Positions 43,559 to 53,409 are shown, counted from the stretch's first letter. The stretch is 64,000 bases of DNA from CAZYME01 sp964648115 (GCA_964648115.1 CAZYME010000001.1:1-64000), one strand, 5' to 3'. Notes: generated by a model from the sequence alone, not told the origin. Program-made: numbers and translations.

Positions 43559-46500
43559 TTAATGTAAATCCTGCAGCCTTGTCACAGTCTCTCTGTCTTC
43601 ATATTTCATTGCCAAACACGCCGCCTCAGCGCCAGATAAAGTCGTGGTATAGCTAACTTTATGCTGCAATGCATTGCGACGAATTGCGAAAGAATCAGCT
43701 ATAGCTATCTTACCTTCGGTCGTGTTCACAATAAAATCGATATCGTGATTTTTTATATAATCCACCACATGAGGCCGCCCTTCCGCCACCTTAAACACTC
43801 GCTTACAAGGAATACCTGCAGCTTGCAGCACAGCTGTTGTACCCCGTGTTGCAATGATTTCAAACCCAAGAGCAACTAAACGTTTGGCGATTTCACCTAC
43901 ACGCGCCTTGTCAGCATCTCGAACAGAAACAAAAGCACGTCGTCTTTTAACAATATTGGCGCCAGCACCAAGCTGCGCTTTTGCAAACGCCTGCCCAAAA
44001 CGCTTGGCGATACCCATTACCTCTCCCGTAGATTTCATCTCCGGACCAAGAATGGAATCAACCCCTGAAAATTTAATAAAAGGAAAAACAGGTAGTTTAA
44101 TTGAGTAGAATGATGGACTGGAATGATGATGCGTTAACCCCTGATCCTTCAGACTTTGCCCTATCTTACACCGCGCTGCAATTTTAGCTAATGATAACCC
44201 GGTTGCTTTGGAAACAAACGGCACAGTACGTGAAGCACGAGGATTAACCTCGAGCACATAAATATCATCTGCTTGGATCGCAAACTGAGCATTAATTAGC
44301 CCAACCACTCCTAGCTCTAATGCCATGAGCCGCAATTGTTCCTTCAAATCTTGTTGCACTACTACACTAATACTAAATGGGGGTAATGTGCAAGCAGAAT
44401 CGCCTGAGTGTATTCCAGCCTGCTCAATATGCTCCATAATGGCGCCAATTAATACATCTTTTCCATCGCATACAGCATCAATATCGACTTCGATAGCATC
44501 GTTTAGGAATTTATCCAGAAGAACGGGGGAGTCATTAGAGACTTCAACGGCATGCGCTAAATAATGGCGTAAATCCTCCTCTTGATACACCACCTCCATA
44601 GCACGTCCTCCTAATACATAAGAAGGTCTGACAACCAATGGATAGCCAATGCGGTTCGCAACTTCAACAGCTTCTTCCTCACTGCGTACCGTACCATTTG
44701 CAGGCTGATGTAAATTTAATTTTTTGACAATTTGTTGGAAACGCTCACGATCTTCGGCTTTATCAATGGCATCGGGCGAAGTACCCAGAATTGGCACACC
44801 ATTTTTTTCCAGTTCTCGCGCCAATTTTAGCGGGGTCTGCCCCCCATATTGCACGATCACACCCATGGGTTTTTCAACGGCAACAACCGCTAGGACATCT
44901 TCAAGCGTCACAGGCTCAAAATAAAGCCTATCTGCCGTGTCAAAATCGGTTGATACTGTCTCTGGGTTACAATTCACCATGATTGTTTGATAACCAGCTT
45001 CACGCAGAGCCATTGCAGCATGGACACAGCAGTAATCAAACTCTATTCCTTGACCAATCCGGTTTGGCCCGCCACCCAAGATCATAATTTTTTTCTTGTC
45101 TGTCTCGGGACGTGCTTCGCAGGTAGATGCATAACAGGAATACATATAGGCCGTATCACTAGGGAATTCACCTGCACATGAATCGATGCGTTTATAGACC
45201 GGCGTTACACCCAACAGCAAGCGGTGCGCTCGAACCTCTTCCTCACTACAATGGAGCAGACCTGCTAAATATCGATCTGCAAAACCGCGCCGCTTTAACT
45301 GCAGCATAGTAGCTTTATCAATGTCACTGATTTTATGGTTTGCGATAGATTTTTCAAGCTCTATCAACCCTTGTATTTGGGCTAAAAACCACGGGTCAGC
45401 TTTGCATTCTTGATAAATTTCTTCAAGGGTAAACCCATGTCGGAATGCATCCGCAATATACCAAAGTCGATCTGGAGTGGGCTCACGTAAATGCCCGCGT
45501 AATAAAGCCATATCACCACCTTTGAATAGGGACTGCAAGCCATAACGCCCCGTTTCCAAACCGCGAATCGCTTTTTGTAAAGATTCCTGGAAATTAGCCC
45601 CAATTGCCATAACCTCCCCAACGGACTTCATCTGCGTGGAAAGTGTCTGTGGTGTTTGGGGAAATTTATCAAAATTAAACCGAGGAATTTTAGTGACTAC
45701 GTAATCAATAGTGGGTTCAAATGACGCGGGAGTTTTCCCACCGGTAATTTCATTAGCCAGTTCATCAAGTGTGTAGCCGACAGCCAACAAGGCAGCTACT
45801 TTAGCAATGGGAAACCCGGTGGCTTTGGAGGCCAGGGCTGAGCTGCGTGATACACGTGGGTTCATTTCCACCACTAAGACACGCCCGTCTTCTGGACTAA
45901 CCGCAAACTGAACGTTTGATCCACCCGTATCTACTCCGACCGCACGTAGTACAAGGATGGCCGCATCGCGCATGCGTTGATACTCTTTGTCAGTCATTGT
46001 TTGCGCAGGAGCCACTGTGATCGAGTCCCCAGTGTGCACACCCATTGGGTCAAGGTTTTCAATCGTGCACACAATAATGCAATTATCATTTTTGTCCCGC
46101 ACTACTTCCATTTCAAACTCTTTCCAACCAAGCACTGACTCATCAAGCAACAGTTCATGGGTTGGAGACAATTCAAAACCTCGGGTACAAATTTCTTCAA
46201 ATTCTTCGCGATTATAAGCAATACCCCCACCGCTGCCGCCCATAGTGAAAGAGGGACGAATGATGGTTGGGAAGCCGAGTTGAGCTTGGACGGATAAAGC
46301 CTCTTCTAAACTATGAGCAATAGCTGAACGCGGCATTTCTAAGCCAATTTTTTTCATTAATTGGCGGAATTTTTCCCGGTCTTCTGCTTTATCTATTGCA
46401 TCGCGCGTAGCGCCAATTAGCTCGACTTCATATTTAGCTAACACCCCTTCGCGGACCAAATCCAAGGCACAATTCAAAGCAGTTTGCCCACCCATGGTCG

Positions 46501-46762
46501 GCAATAACGCATCAGGCCGCTCCCGCTCAATAATGCGAGCGACTTCAGGCCACAACACTGGCTCAATGTAAGTAGCATCTGCTAACTCAGGGTCCGTCAT
46601 TATGGTGGCAGGATTGGAGTTAACTAGAATGATGCGATACCCTTCTTTTTTCAAAGCCCGGACTGCTTGTGTACCAGAATAATCAAATTCACAAGCCTGA
46701 CCAATTACAATGGGGCCTGCGCCAAGAATAAGAATGGATTTAATATCAGTGCGTTTGGGCAT
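43559..46762 (-). CDS. carB: Carbamoyl-phosphate synthase large chain
   Basis: This 1067-residue subunit makes carbamoyl phosphate for arginine and pyrimidine synthesis. It has two ATP-grasp halves (ILGAGPIVIGQACEFDYSGT at the start; ILGGGPNRIGQGIEFDYCCV in the second half), the EMNPRVSRSSALASKATGFP and EVNPRASRTVPFVSKATGLS blocks, and a C-terminal MGS-like allosteric domain. The small subunit gene carA is about 4 kb upstream on the same strand, separated by metK, ahcY and an opposing gene, instead of being adjacent. Confidence 0.97.
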   Translation of the reverse strand: MPKRTDIKSILILGAGPIVIGQACEFDYSGTQAVRALKKEGYRIILVNSNPATIMTDPELADATYIEPVLWPEVARIIERERPDALLPTMGGQTALNCALDLVREGVLAKYEVELIGATRDAIDKAEDREKFRQLMKKIGLEMPRSAIAHSLEEALSVQAQLGFPTIIRPSFTMGGSGGGIAYNREEFEEICTRGFELSPTHELLLDESVLGWKEFEMEVVRDKNDNCIIVCTIENLDPMGVHTGDSITVAPAQTMTDKEYQRMRDAAILVLRAVGVDTGGSNVQFAVSPEDGRVLVVEMNPRVSRSSALASKATGFPIAKVAALLAVGYTLDELANEITGGKTPASFEPTIDYVVTKIPRFNFDKFPQTPQTLSTQMKSVGEVMAIGANFQESLQKAIRGLETGRYGLQSLFKGGDMALLRGHLREPTPDRLWYIADAFRHGFTLEEIYQECKADPWFLAQIQGLIELEKSIANHKISDIDKATMLQLKRRGFADRYLAGLLHCSEEEVRAHRLLLGVTPVYKRIDSCAGEFPSDTAYMYSCYASTCEARPETDKKKIMILGGGPNRIGQGIEFDYCCVHAAMALREAGYQTIMVNCNPETVSTDFDTADRLYFEPVTLEDVLAVVAVEKPMGVIVQYGGQTPLKLARELEKNGVPILGTSPDAIDKAEDRERFQQIVKKLNLHQPANGTVRSEEEAVEVANRIGYPLVVRPSYVLGGRAMEVVYQEEDLRHYLAHAVEVSNDSPVLLDKFLNDAIEVDIDAVCDGKDVLIGAIMEHIEQAGIHSGDSACTLPPFSISVVVQQDLKEQLRLMALELGVVGLINAQFAIQADDIYVLEVNPRASRTVPFVSKATGLSLAKIAARCKIGQSLKDQGLTHHHSSPSFYSIKLPVFPFIKFSGVDSILGPEMKSTGEVMGIAKRFGQAFAKAQLGAGANIVKRRRAFVSVRDADKARVGEIAKRLVALGFEIIATRGTTAVLQAAGIPCKRVFKVAEGRPHVVDYIKNHDIDFIVNTTEGKIAIADSFAIRRNALQHKVSYTTTLSGAEAACLAMKYEDRETVTRLQDLH

Positions 46763-46936
46763 AATTACTACTAAACAAATCTAAAGTGGCCTATATTATC
46801 GAATTTTGCTATAGGATTATACCCCTGAGCAAGGCAGCGGCACCAAAATTCACACTGCACAACTGCATTCAGAATGACGTAGTTGGATGATTGTTGTGCT
46901 AAAATGGCCCATCATGTCCCACTAGGGCTTTTCTTA

Positions 46937-47590
46937 ATGACAAAATTATATAATACAATTCCTGCTGGTTTTTCCCAGGAAATTGATGGGATGCGCATTG
47001 AACCTCTAATGTATCAGCCAACACCGAAAGGTTTGGCAGTATTGTGTGCTCACTACTCTAGTAAATATAATATTGATTTACGCTGCATTAATTTAGAACT
47101 CCACACAGAATTAACGCGTGGTGATAATCTGCTTGAAAATTTCAACTGTTTTAAAAAGCATTATTTAGAATTATTTACGCTCAGTGAAGGTCAAACCAGA
47201 GGTATTATTCTTTGCTACAAACAAAATCATGTGGTTCCTGTTTTGATTACCCAACAGGATAGCGAAAAGTATTTGACACTCAAGCTAATTGATTCAGACA
47301 GTGCAGCTGTAGGGCAATTGACAACTGAGCATTCAACGTCTCCTAGTTTTAAAGATAAACCTCAGCAAACCCAACTCTCTTCAAAACTATTATTAGATTT
47401 TTTGACTGTTATCACTCCCATTGCAGCATTGCTTGTAGTTATTTCACTAACGACAGAAAACTACCCTATGGCCATAGCTTGTTCTTTAATAGCACTTACT
47501 GGTTTTTTTGGTTCGCGGTTAGGAGCTGAAAGATTTGTGCGTAAATTGGATGAGTTAGAGACGAATGATAGTTATGGTAATCCCTTGTGA
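46937..47590 (+). CDS. Unknown protein with C-terminal membrane hairpin
   Basis: From the ATG at 46937 (MTKLYNTIPAGFSQEIDGMR) this is 217 residues; an in-frame ATG at 46904 would add eleven. A soluble N-terminal domain of about 130 residues (including RGIILCYKQNHVVPVLITQQ, a segment in the style of cysteine-protease-like effector domains) is followed by two adjacent hydrophobic helices (DFLTVITPIAALLVVISLTT; YPMAIACSLIALTGFFGS). No signal peptide. It is the only plus-strand gene between carB and ahcY. Family not recognised; effector-like layout is inference. Confidence 0.55.
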   Translation: MTKLYNTIPAGFSQEIDGMRIEPLMYQPTPKGLAVLCAHYSSKYNIDLRCINLELHTELTRGDNLLENFNCFKKHYLELFTLSEGQTRGIILCYKQNHVVPVLITQQDSEKYLTLKLIDSDSAAVGQLTTEHSTSPSFKDKPQQTQLSSKLLLDFLTVITPIAALLVVISLTTENYPMAIACSLIALTGFFGSRLGAERFVRKLDELETNDSYGNPL

Positions 47591-47605
47591 AATATATGCA
47601 GATTG

Positions 47606-47685
47606 TATGTTGTGAGCAAAGCGGAATTCGGGATCTTACCACGGGGCCATTCCCGCACTCCGCTTCGCTCCATACGGACTACATT
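47606..47685. repeat. Degenerate copy of GTAGCCCG palindromic repeat
   Basis: The right arm (47652-47685) matches the element at 49061-49142 with a few changes; the left arm is degraded. It separates the unknown plus-strand gene from the ahcY stop and may act as terminator for both. Confidence 0.6.
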
Positions 47686-48998
47686 TAATAACGGTAATGG
47701 TCAGGTTTGTATGGGCCTTTTACATCTACACCGATATATTTAGCCTGTTCTGCAGACAGCTGGGTTAGCTTTGCGCCAATTCTTGCTAAGTGCAAGTGAG
47801 CGACTTTTTCATCCAGATGCTTGGGCAGTACATAGACTTGTTTTTCGTATTTTTCTGCGTGTAGGAACAGCTCTATTTGTGCCAATACTTGGTTGGTAAA
47901 GGAAGCAGACATCACAAAGCTCGGATGGCCTGTTGCGCAACCTAAGTTCACCAAACGTCCTTCAGCTAGCACAATGATGCGTTTACCATCAGGGAAAATC
48001 ACGTGGTCAACCTGAGGTTTGATATTGTCCCACTCATACTGACGCAAGCTTTCAATATCTATTTCTGAATCAAAGTGGCCGATATTGCATAAAATTGCTT
48101 GGTTTTTCATGCGGCGCATGTGTTCATGCGTAATAACATGGTAGTTACCAGTAGCAGTGACCACGATATCCACTTCTTCAGCAACATCATCTAGCGTAAC
48201 TACACGGTACCCTTCCATTGCTGCTTGTAAAGCACAAATAGGATCGATTTCCGCGATATATACTGTCGCGCCTTGGCCTCTTAGTGCTTGAGCACAACCT
48301 TTACCCACGTCGCCATAACCTAAAATCAGTGCTCTTTTGCCCGCAATCATGACGTCTGTAGCGCGTTTCAATCCGTCTAACAACGATTCACGGCAACCAT
48401 AAAGGTTATCGAATTTTGATTTAGTCACAGCATCGTTCACATTGATAGCTGGAACTTTTAACTGGCCTTTTTTTGCCATGTCATAAAGTCTTGCTACACC
48501 TGTGGTTGTTTCTTCAGAAACACCTTTGATGTCTTGTAATAACTGTGGGTATTTTTCATGGATGATTTGCGTCAAATCGCCGCCATCATCGAGTAATAAA
48601 TTAGGTGTCCAGCCATCAGGTCCGTGTACTGTCTTTTCAACGCACCACCAGTATTCCTCTTCTGTTTCACCTTTCCAAGCGAATACAGGAATACCTGTTT
48701 CAGCAATTGCTGATGCAGCATGATCTTGTGTAGAAAATATATTGCAAGAAGACCATCGTACTTCGGCTCCTAAAGCAATTAAAGTCTCTATCAATACCGC
48801 TGTTTGAATAGTCATGTGCAAACACCCAGCGATACGTGCTCCTCGCAAAGGCTTGTCTCTACCAAATTCATTACGCAGTGCCATCAACCCTGGCATTTCC
48901 GTTTCAGCGATTGCGATTTCTTTTCGACCCCAAGCGGCAAGCGACATATCAGCAACTTTATAATCTGCCCCTGTTGCAACTTCTTTAGCTAATATCAT
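47685..48998 (-). CDS. ahcY: S-adenosylhomocysteine hydrolase
   Basis: This 437-residue NAD-dependent enzyme hydrolyses S-adenosylhomocysteine to adenosine and homocysteine, completing the activated methyl cycle with MetK. It has IAGCLHMTIQTAVLIETLIA, the substrate-binding NVNDAVTKSKFDN LYGCRE block and the NAD Rossmann motif LILGYGDVGKGCAQALRGQG, with the C-terminal KGPYKPDHYRY present. It is 189 bases downstream of metK, separated by a palindromic repeat. Confidence 0.97.
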   Translation of the reverse strand: MILAKEVATGADYKVADMSLAAWGRKEIAIAETEMPGLMALRNEFGRDKPLRGARIAGCLHMTIQTAVLIETLIALGAEVRWSSCNIFSTQDHAASAIAETGIPVFAWKGETEEEYWWCVEKTVHGPDGWTPNLLLDDGGDLTQIIHEKYPQLLQDIKGVSEETTTGVARLYDMAKKGQLKVPAINVNDAVTKSKFDNLYGCRESLLDGLKRATDVMIAGKRALILGYGDVGKGCAQALRGQGATVYIAEIDPICALQAAMEGYRVVTLDDVAEEVDIVVTATGNYHVITHEHMRRMKNQAILCNIGHFDSEIDIESLRQYEWDNIKPQVDHVIFPDGKRIIVLAEGRLVNLGCATGHPSFVMSASFTNQVLAQIELFLHAEKYEKQVYVLPKHLDEKVAHLHLARIGAKLTQLSAEQAKYIGVDVKGPYKPDHYRY

Positions 48999-49060
48999 AA
49001 TGTTTTCCTTTATTTTTATGTAGCTGCTAGCCCAATAGCGCCAATTTAAAAAAATCTAAT

Positions 49061-49142
49061 GTAGCCCGTATGGAGCGCAGCGGAATGCGGGAATAGCCCC
49101 GCAGTTTGATCCCCGCATTCCGCTGCGCTCCATACGGGCTAC
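49061..49142. repeat. Long palindromic repeat, GTAGCCCG family, full copy 2
   Basis: Two perfect 31-base arms (49061-49091 and 49112-49142) surround a 20-base loop. Arms and most of the loop match the copy at 8623-8709. It lies between metK and ahcY on the shared transcript and could be a processing or attenuation site. Confidence 0.9.
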
Positions 49143-49186
49143 ACTGTTATATGCTTAAACTGACACCATTAAGTAAGCCGTTACGT

Positions 49187-50335
49187 TTATAATGCTTTGC
49201 GCAATTCAGCAACTTTATCTAAACGCTCCCAGGGGAAATCTTCACGACCATAGTGACCGTAGGTTGCAGTTTTGCGATAGATAGGACGCAATAAGTTGTG
49301 GTGATTGATAATCCCTTGTGGGGTTAAATCAAAATGTGTGTTAATTAGATCGATGATCGTTGCATTTTCTAGGTGTCCTGTACCAAATGTTTCTACGCTA
49401 ATAGAAGTAGGCTCTGCCACCCCAATAGCGTATGACACTTGAATTTCACACTTATCAGCAATACCGGCAGCAACAATATTTTTAGCAACGTAGCGTGCTG
49501 CATAAGCCGCAGATCTATCCACTTTTGAAGGATCTTTTCCTGAGAAGCATCCACCACCATGACGCGCCATACCACCGTATGTATCGACGATAATTTTACG
49601 ACCTGTCAAACCGCAATCGCCTAATGGTCCACCAATTACAAAGCGACCCGTTGGGTTAATAAAATAACGGGTTTGTGGAAGCATCCACTCTGCTGGAAGC
49701 ACGGGCTTAATGATTTCCTCACGCACCGCTTCTACCAAATCCTCATAGCTTATGTCTGGGGCATGCTGCGTAGAAACCACTACTGTATCTACTGAAACAG
49801 GCTTGCCTCCTTGATAATTCAAAGTAACCTGGCTTTTAGCATCTGGTCTTAGCCATGGCAAAGTACCATCTTTACGCAACTTGGCTTGTTGCTCCATTAA
49901 CCGATGAGCATACTCAATCGGAGCTGGCATAAATACGTCTGTCTCACGAGAAGCATAACCAAACATCAAACCTTGATCGCCTGCGCCCAATTGTTTGGTT
50001 TGTTGATTATCAACGCCTTGAGAAATATCAGCTGATTGCTTGCCAATAGCTGACAACACTGCGCAAGATTCCCAATCAAAGCCCATTGCTGAACTGTTGT
50101 AACCAATATCTCTGATAACACCACGCGTAATTTCTTCTACATCGACCCATGCATTGGTTGTAATTTCACCACCTACCAACACCATGCCAGTTTTGACAAA
50201 GGTTTCGCAGGCAACACGTGCGCGTGGATCTTGCGCTAATATGGCATCTAATATCGCATCTGAAATTTGATCCGCTATCTTATCTGGATGCCCTTCTGAT
50301 ACAGATTCTGAGGTAAAAACATGCGAGGATTTCAT
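49187..50335 (-). CDS. metK: S-adenosylmethionine synthetase
   Basis: The ATG at 50335 gives 382 residues, starting MKSSHVFTSESVSEGHPDKI with AGGAG ten bases before it; an ATG three codons upstream is too close to that site. Motifs: VGGEITTNAWVD, GAGDQGLMFGYA, the phosphate loop GGPLGDCGLTGRKIIVDTYG and GGGCFSGKDPSKVDRSAAYA. Makes AdoMet from methionine and ATP. It lies between carA and ahcY, an insertion into the usual carA-carB pair. Confidence 0.97.
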   Translation of the reverse strand: MKSSHVFTSESVSEGHPDKIADQISDAILDAILAQDPRARVACETFVKTGMVLVGGEITTNAWVDVEEITRGVIRDIGYNSSAMGFDWESCAVLSAIGKQSADISQGVDNQQTKQLGAGDQGLMFGYASRETDVFMPAPIEYAHRLMEQQAKLRKDGTLPWLRPDAKSQVTLNYQGGKPVSVDTVVVSTQHAPDISYEDLVEAVREEIIKPVLPAEWMLPQTRYFINPTGRFVIGGPLGDCGLTGRKIIVDTYGGMARHGGGCFSGKDPSKVDRSAAYAARYVAKNIVAAGIADKCEIQVSYAIGVAEPTSISVETFGTGHLENATIIDLINTHFDLTPQGIINHHNLLRPIYRKTATYGHYGREDFPWERLDKVAELRKAL

Positions 50336-50350
50336 TATCCACATACTCCT

Positions 50351-51472
50351 TTAATTAACATTGCTCATTGATTTAATAAACTCTTCAAAAATACCTTCAA
50401 TATCATGCGGCCCTGGGCTTGCCTCAGGGTGTCCTTGAAAACCAAAAGCAGGTTTATCTCGGTGTTTGATGCCTTGCAAGCTTTGGTCAAATAAAGAGCG
50501 GTGCGTAGCTTGTAAACTATCTGGCATAGATGCTTCATCGATGGCGAAACCATGATTTTGGCTGGTAATAAACACGCGGCGTTTTCCATCTATTTCGATG
50601 ACTGGGTGATTTGCCCCATGATGACCAAATTTCATTTTTAATGCTTGAGCCCCACAGGCCAAACCCAAAATTTGAAACCCTAAACAAATACCAAAGAGCG
50701 GTATACCTGCCTCTAAAAATTCTTGTGTAGCGCGAATAGCATAAGTACACGCCTCGGGATCACCGGGACCATTTGATAAAAACACACCGTCTGGATTCAA
50801 GGCCATTACTTCTTCCGCAGTGGTTTCTGCAGGCACTATCGTTAAATGACACCCAAGATCGTGCAAAATACGGAGTATGGTGTGTTTAACACCAAAGTCG
50901 TAAGCCACGACGTGAAATTTAAGTGGCTTGGAGCGACTGGCCCATTCGCCTCGCCCATCATGCCAGCGCTCTATGGTTTTTCGAGAAACAACGCGTGCTA
51001 AATCAACACCGGAAAGCCCCGCAAATGTTTTTGCCAACTCATGTGCTTGTTCTCGTTGCGTTACATTAGTGCTAATGCAAGCCCCGATTGCACCATGCTC
51101 ACGCAAACGGAGTGTGAGTTGGCGAGTATCAATTTCTGCGATAGCCACTACACCGTGTTTTTTAAGCCAATCTGGTAATGAAACAGTAGAGCGGTAGTTG
51201 CTGGGCACTGAAACGCAGTCCCGCATAACCAAACCCGTCGCCCATACCTTAGTTGATTCCATATCATCAATATTACAACCGGTGTTACCTACATGTGCGG
51301 TGGTTAATGTGATGATTTGACGAGCGTATGATGGGTCTGTCAACATTTCTTGATAACCCGTCATGGCAGTGTTGAAAACCAACTCACCTACACCTTCACC
51401 ACTCGCACCTACGGATACGCCTTCAAATACAGTACCATCAGCGAGAACTAAGATTGCGGGTTTATTGATCAT
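50351..51472 (-). CDS. carA: Carbamoyl-phosphate synthase small chain
   Basis: This 373-residue glutamine amidotransferase subunit supplies ammonia to CarB. The N-terminal domain has LVLADGTVFEGVSVGASGEG and GYQEMLTDPSYARQIITLT; the class I GATase domain has the nucleophile in LFGICLGFQILGLACGA (LGFQ rather than the more usual LGHQ) and the His-Glu pair in FQGHPEASPGPHDIEG. It is followed 15 bases later by metK rather than carB. Confidence 0.95.
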   Translation of the reverse strand: MINKPAILVLADGTVFEGVSVGASGEGVGELVFNTAMTGYQEMLTDPSYARQIITLTTAHVGNTGCNIDDMESTKVWATGLVMRDCVSVPSNYRSTVSLPDWLKKHGVVAIAEIDTRQLTLRLREHGAIGACISTNVTQREQAHELAKTFAGLSGVDLARVVSRKTIERWHDGRGEWASRSKPLKFHVVAYDFGVKHTILRILHDLGCHLTIVPAETTAEEVMALNPDGVFLSNGPGDPEACTYAIRATQEFLEAGIPLFGICLGFQILGLACGAQALKMKFGHHGANHPVIEIDGKRRVFITSQNHGFAIDEASMPDSLQATHRSLFDQSLQGIKHRDKPAFGFQGHPEASPGPHDIEGIFEEFIKSMSNVN

Positions 51473-51583
51473 TCACAACACTCTATATGGGTATGGTCCA
51501 AAAGCATAAAAGGAAAAAGCTGCCAATTGTAGCGCAACTCTAAGAGTGTTTCTATTAATTTAATGATTTGGGAGCAATTCTCG

Positions 51584-52081
51584 TTAGAGTCGTTGTATAC
51601 GAGACGGTCTAAGTTTTATTAGTACCAAGGCCAAAAGTATGGGTAAAACCAGATCTAAAAGCAACCAAGAACCCGAACCTGAAGCTAAGGATGGATGTAG
51701 ACTTAATTGTTGAATACGACTAATTGCATTACCCCAGATCCAAAGCGAACTGCTAATAACAGTGGCGAGACGAAAACCATAGCTTGCCTTAAAGGACAAA
51801 ATAGCAACAACACCCAAACTGAAACAAGCTAGAGCAACCTCAAATTGAAAGGGAACATTTCTCCCTAGGGTTACTTCCGTTAGCTCTGGGTAAAATGCGC
51901 GTAAAATGCTTACATAAATGAGGGTAAAGCCAAGTGGGAATAGAGAAAACCATCGATATAAGATTTCAAATGTAGAGATTTGTCGATTAATTATACTATT
52001 CGCCAGTACAAAAATAGCGGCTAGAATAAACATACATAAATCAAAATTACCAAACATCCATTTCATTGTACTCTCAAGCAT
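51584..52081 (-). CDS. DUF6790-like membrane protein, paralogue B
   Basis: A 165-residue membrane protein closely related to the gene at 42355-42858: FEILYRWFSLFPLGFTLIYV, FQFEVALACFSLGVVAILSF and KASYGFRLATVISSSLWIWG align block by block. I start it at the ATG at 52081 because both genes share the leader GGAGTG...GGAAATGCT; seven upstream codons are open but lack this support. It is followed by carA and preceded by dnaJ. Function unknown. Confidence 0.75.
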   Translation of the reverse strand: MLESTMKWMFGNFDLCMFILAAIFVLANSIINRQISTFEILYRWFSLFPLGFTLIYVSILRAFYPELTEVTLGRNVPFQFEVALACFSLGVVAILSFKASYGFRLATVISSSLWIWGNAISRIQQLSLHPSLASGSGSWLLLDLVLPILLALVLIKLRPSRIQRL

Positions 52082-52185
52082 TTCCTGACACTCCAATGTC
52101 ATATTCTAGCTTTATACTTAAGCATAAGTTTATATATGAAACAAGATTTCTTAACGCCGTTACAAAGGGTACTTGTACGGAACAG

Positions 52186-52266
52186 CCGTCTTTGCGAGCG
52201 TCAGCGAAGCAATCCAGCGCCCTAGTTAAAGACACTGGATTGCTTCGCTGACGCTCGCAAAGACGG
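52186..52266. repeat. Palindromic repeat (GTCTTTGCGAGCG type), copy downstream of dnaJ
   Basis: The arms at 52186-52217 and 52235-52266 are exact reverse complements of 32 bases with a 17-base loop. A related palindrome forms the inner part of the nested repeat at 53489-53678, so dnaJ is bracketed by two copies. Confidence 0.9.
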
Positions 52267-52281
52267 ACGATTACGAACTCT

Positions 52282-53409
52282 CTAAAACTTCATATCTTCA
52301 AAGAATTTTTTTACCCCATCAAACCAAGAGCTTGATCTTGGCGAATGGGTGCTTTTTCCGCGTTCTAACGATTCTTGGAGTTGATTTAACCAATCCTTCT
52401 GTTCCCGCGATAAATTGACGGGAGTTTCTATTACTACTTTACACAGCAAATCACCCGTCGCATAACCACGTACGGATTTCATGCCTTTGCCTCGTAATCG
52501 AAATGATTTCCCAGTTTGCGTTTCCGCGGGAATTTTTAAAGTTACGCGGCCTTCTAATGTTGGTACTTCAATAGAGCCACCTAAGGCTGCTGTAACAAAA
52601 CTGATTGGAACCTCACAGTACAAATCACTATCTTGACGTTCAAAAATTGCATGGGGTTTAATCCCAACCTGCACATATAAATCACCAGCAGATCCTCCAT
52701 GAACACCGGCCTCGCCTTCACCACTTAAGCGTACTCGGTCACCATTATCAACGCCGGCTGGAATTTTAACGGTAAGATTTTTACTTTCACGTACTCGACC
52801 TTGTCCATGACAATCATTACATGGGTCAGTTATAACTCGGCCTTCACCATGGCAGCTGGGGCAAGTTTGCTGAATAGAGAAAAATCCTTGTTGAATGCGC
52901 ACTTGACCAATACCGTCACACGTCTCACACTTTTTAGGAGAGCTACCTTTTTTAGCACCAGAGCTATCGCAGGTTTTGCAGCCAACGTGGCGAGGGACGG
53001 TAATTTCGATTTGTTTTCCCAGAGCTGCTTCTTCTAATGTTAGCTGTACATTGAATTGTAAATCTGCGCCATTTTGACCACGAGATTGGCGCTGTTGGCG
53101 ACGCCCACCTGAAAAAATATTTTCAAAAATATCTTCAAATACGTCCCCAAATCCACCAAAACCACCAGGTCCACCGCCCATGGAAGCATCTACGCCTGCA
53201 TGGCCAAATTGGTTATAGGCTGAGCGCTTTTGAGGATCGGATAGCACTGCATAGGCCTTTTGTATTTCTTTAAATTTTTCTTCAGCGCCTTTGTCATCAG
53301 GATTACGGTCAGGATGATGTTTCATCGCTAATTTACGATAAGCCTTTTTAATTTCGGCATCATCAGCGTTACGACTAACGCCAAGAAGTTCATAATAATC
53401 CTTCTGCAT
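52282..53409 (-). CDS. dnaJ: Chaperone protein DnaJ
   Basis: This 375-residue co-chaperone stimulates DnaK. Order: J domain with HPD (KLAMKHHPDRNPDDKGAEEK), Gly/Phe-rich linker (GGGPGGFGGFGDVFEDIF), a four-repeat zinc-binding region (CKTCDSSG, CETCDGIG, CPSCHGEG, CNDCHGQG) and the C-terminal substrate-binding domains. Third gene of grpE-dnaK-dnaJ; separated from dnaK by 279 bases that hold a large nested palindrome. Confidence 0.97.
   Translation of the reverse strand: MQKDYYELLGVSRNADDAEIKKAYRKLAMKHHPDRNPDDKGAEEKFKEIQKAYAVLSDPQKRSAYNQFGHAGVDASMGGGPGGFGGFGDVFEDIFENIFSGGRRQQRQSRGQNGADLQFNVQLTLEEAALGKQIEITVPRHVGCKTCDSSGAKKGSSPKKCETCDGIGQVRIQQGFFSIQQTCPSCHGEGRVITDPCNDCHGQGRVRESKNLTVKIPAGVDNGDRVRLSGEGEAGVHGGSAGDLYVQVGIKPHAIFERQDSDLYCEVPISFVTAALGGSIEVPTLEGRVTLKIPAETQTGKSFRLRGKGMKSVRGYATGDLLCKVVIETPVNLSREQKDWLNQLQESLERGKSTHSPRSSSWFDGVKKFFEDMKF

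Noticed and set aside
43661..45181. Several plus-strand frames of 60-85 codons inside carB
   Set aside because: They are antisense shadows of a well-conserved gene with no start signals of their own.
48999..49186. Possible SAH or SAM riboswitch before ahcY
   Set aside because: The gap is mostly the GTAGCCCG palindrome, which occurs elsewhere beside unrelated genes, and I see no riboswitch core; the leader of metK is likewise too short because carA ends 15 bases upstream.
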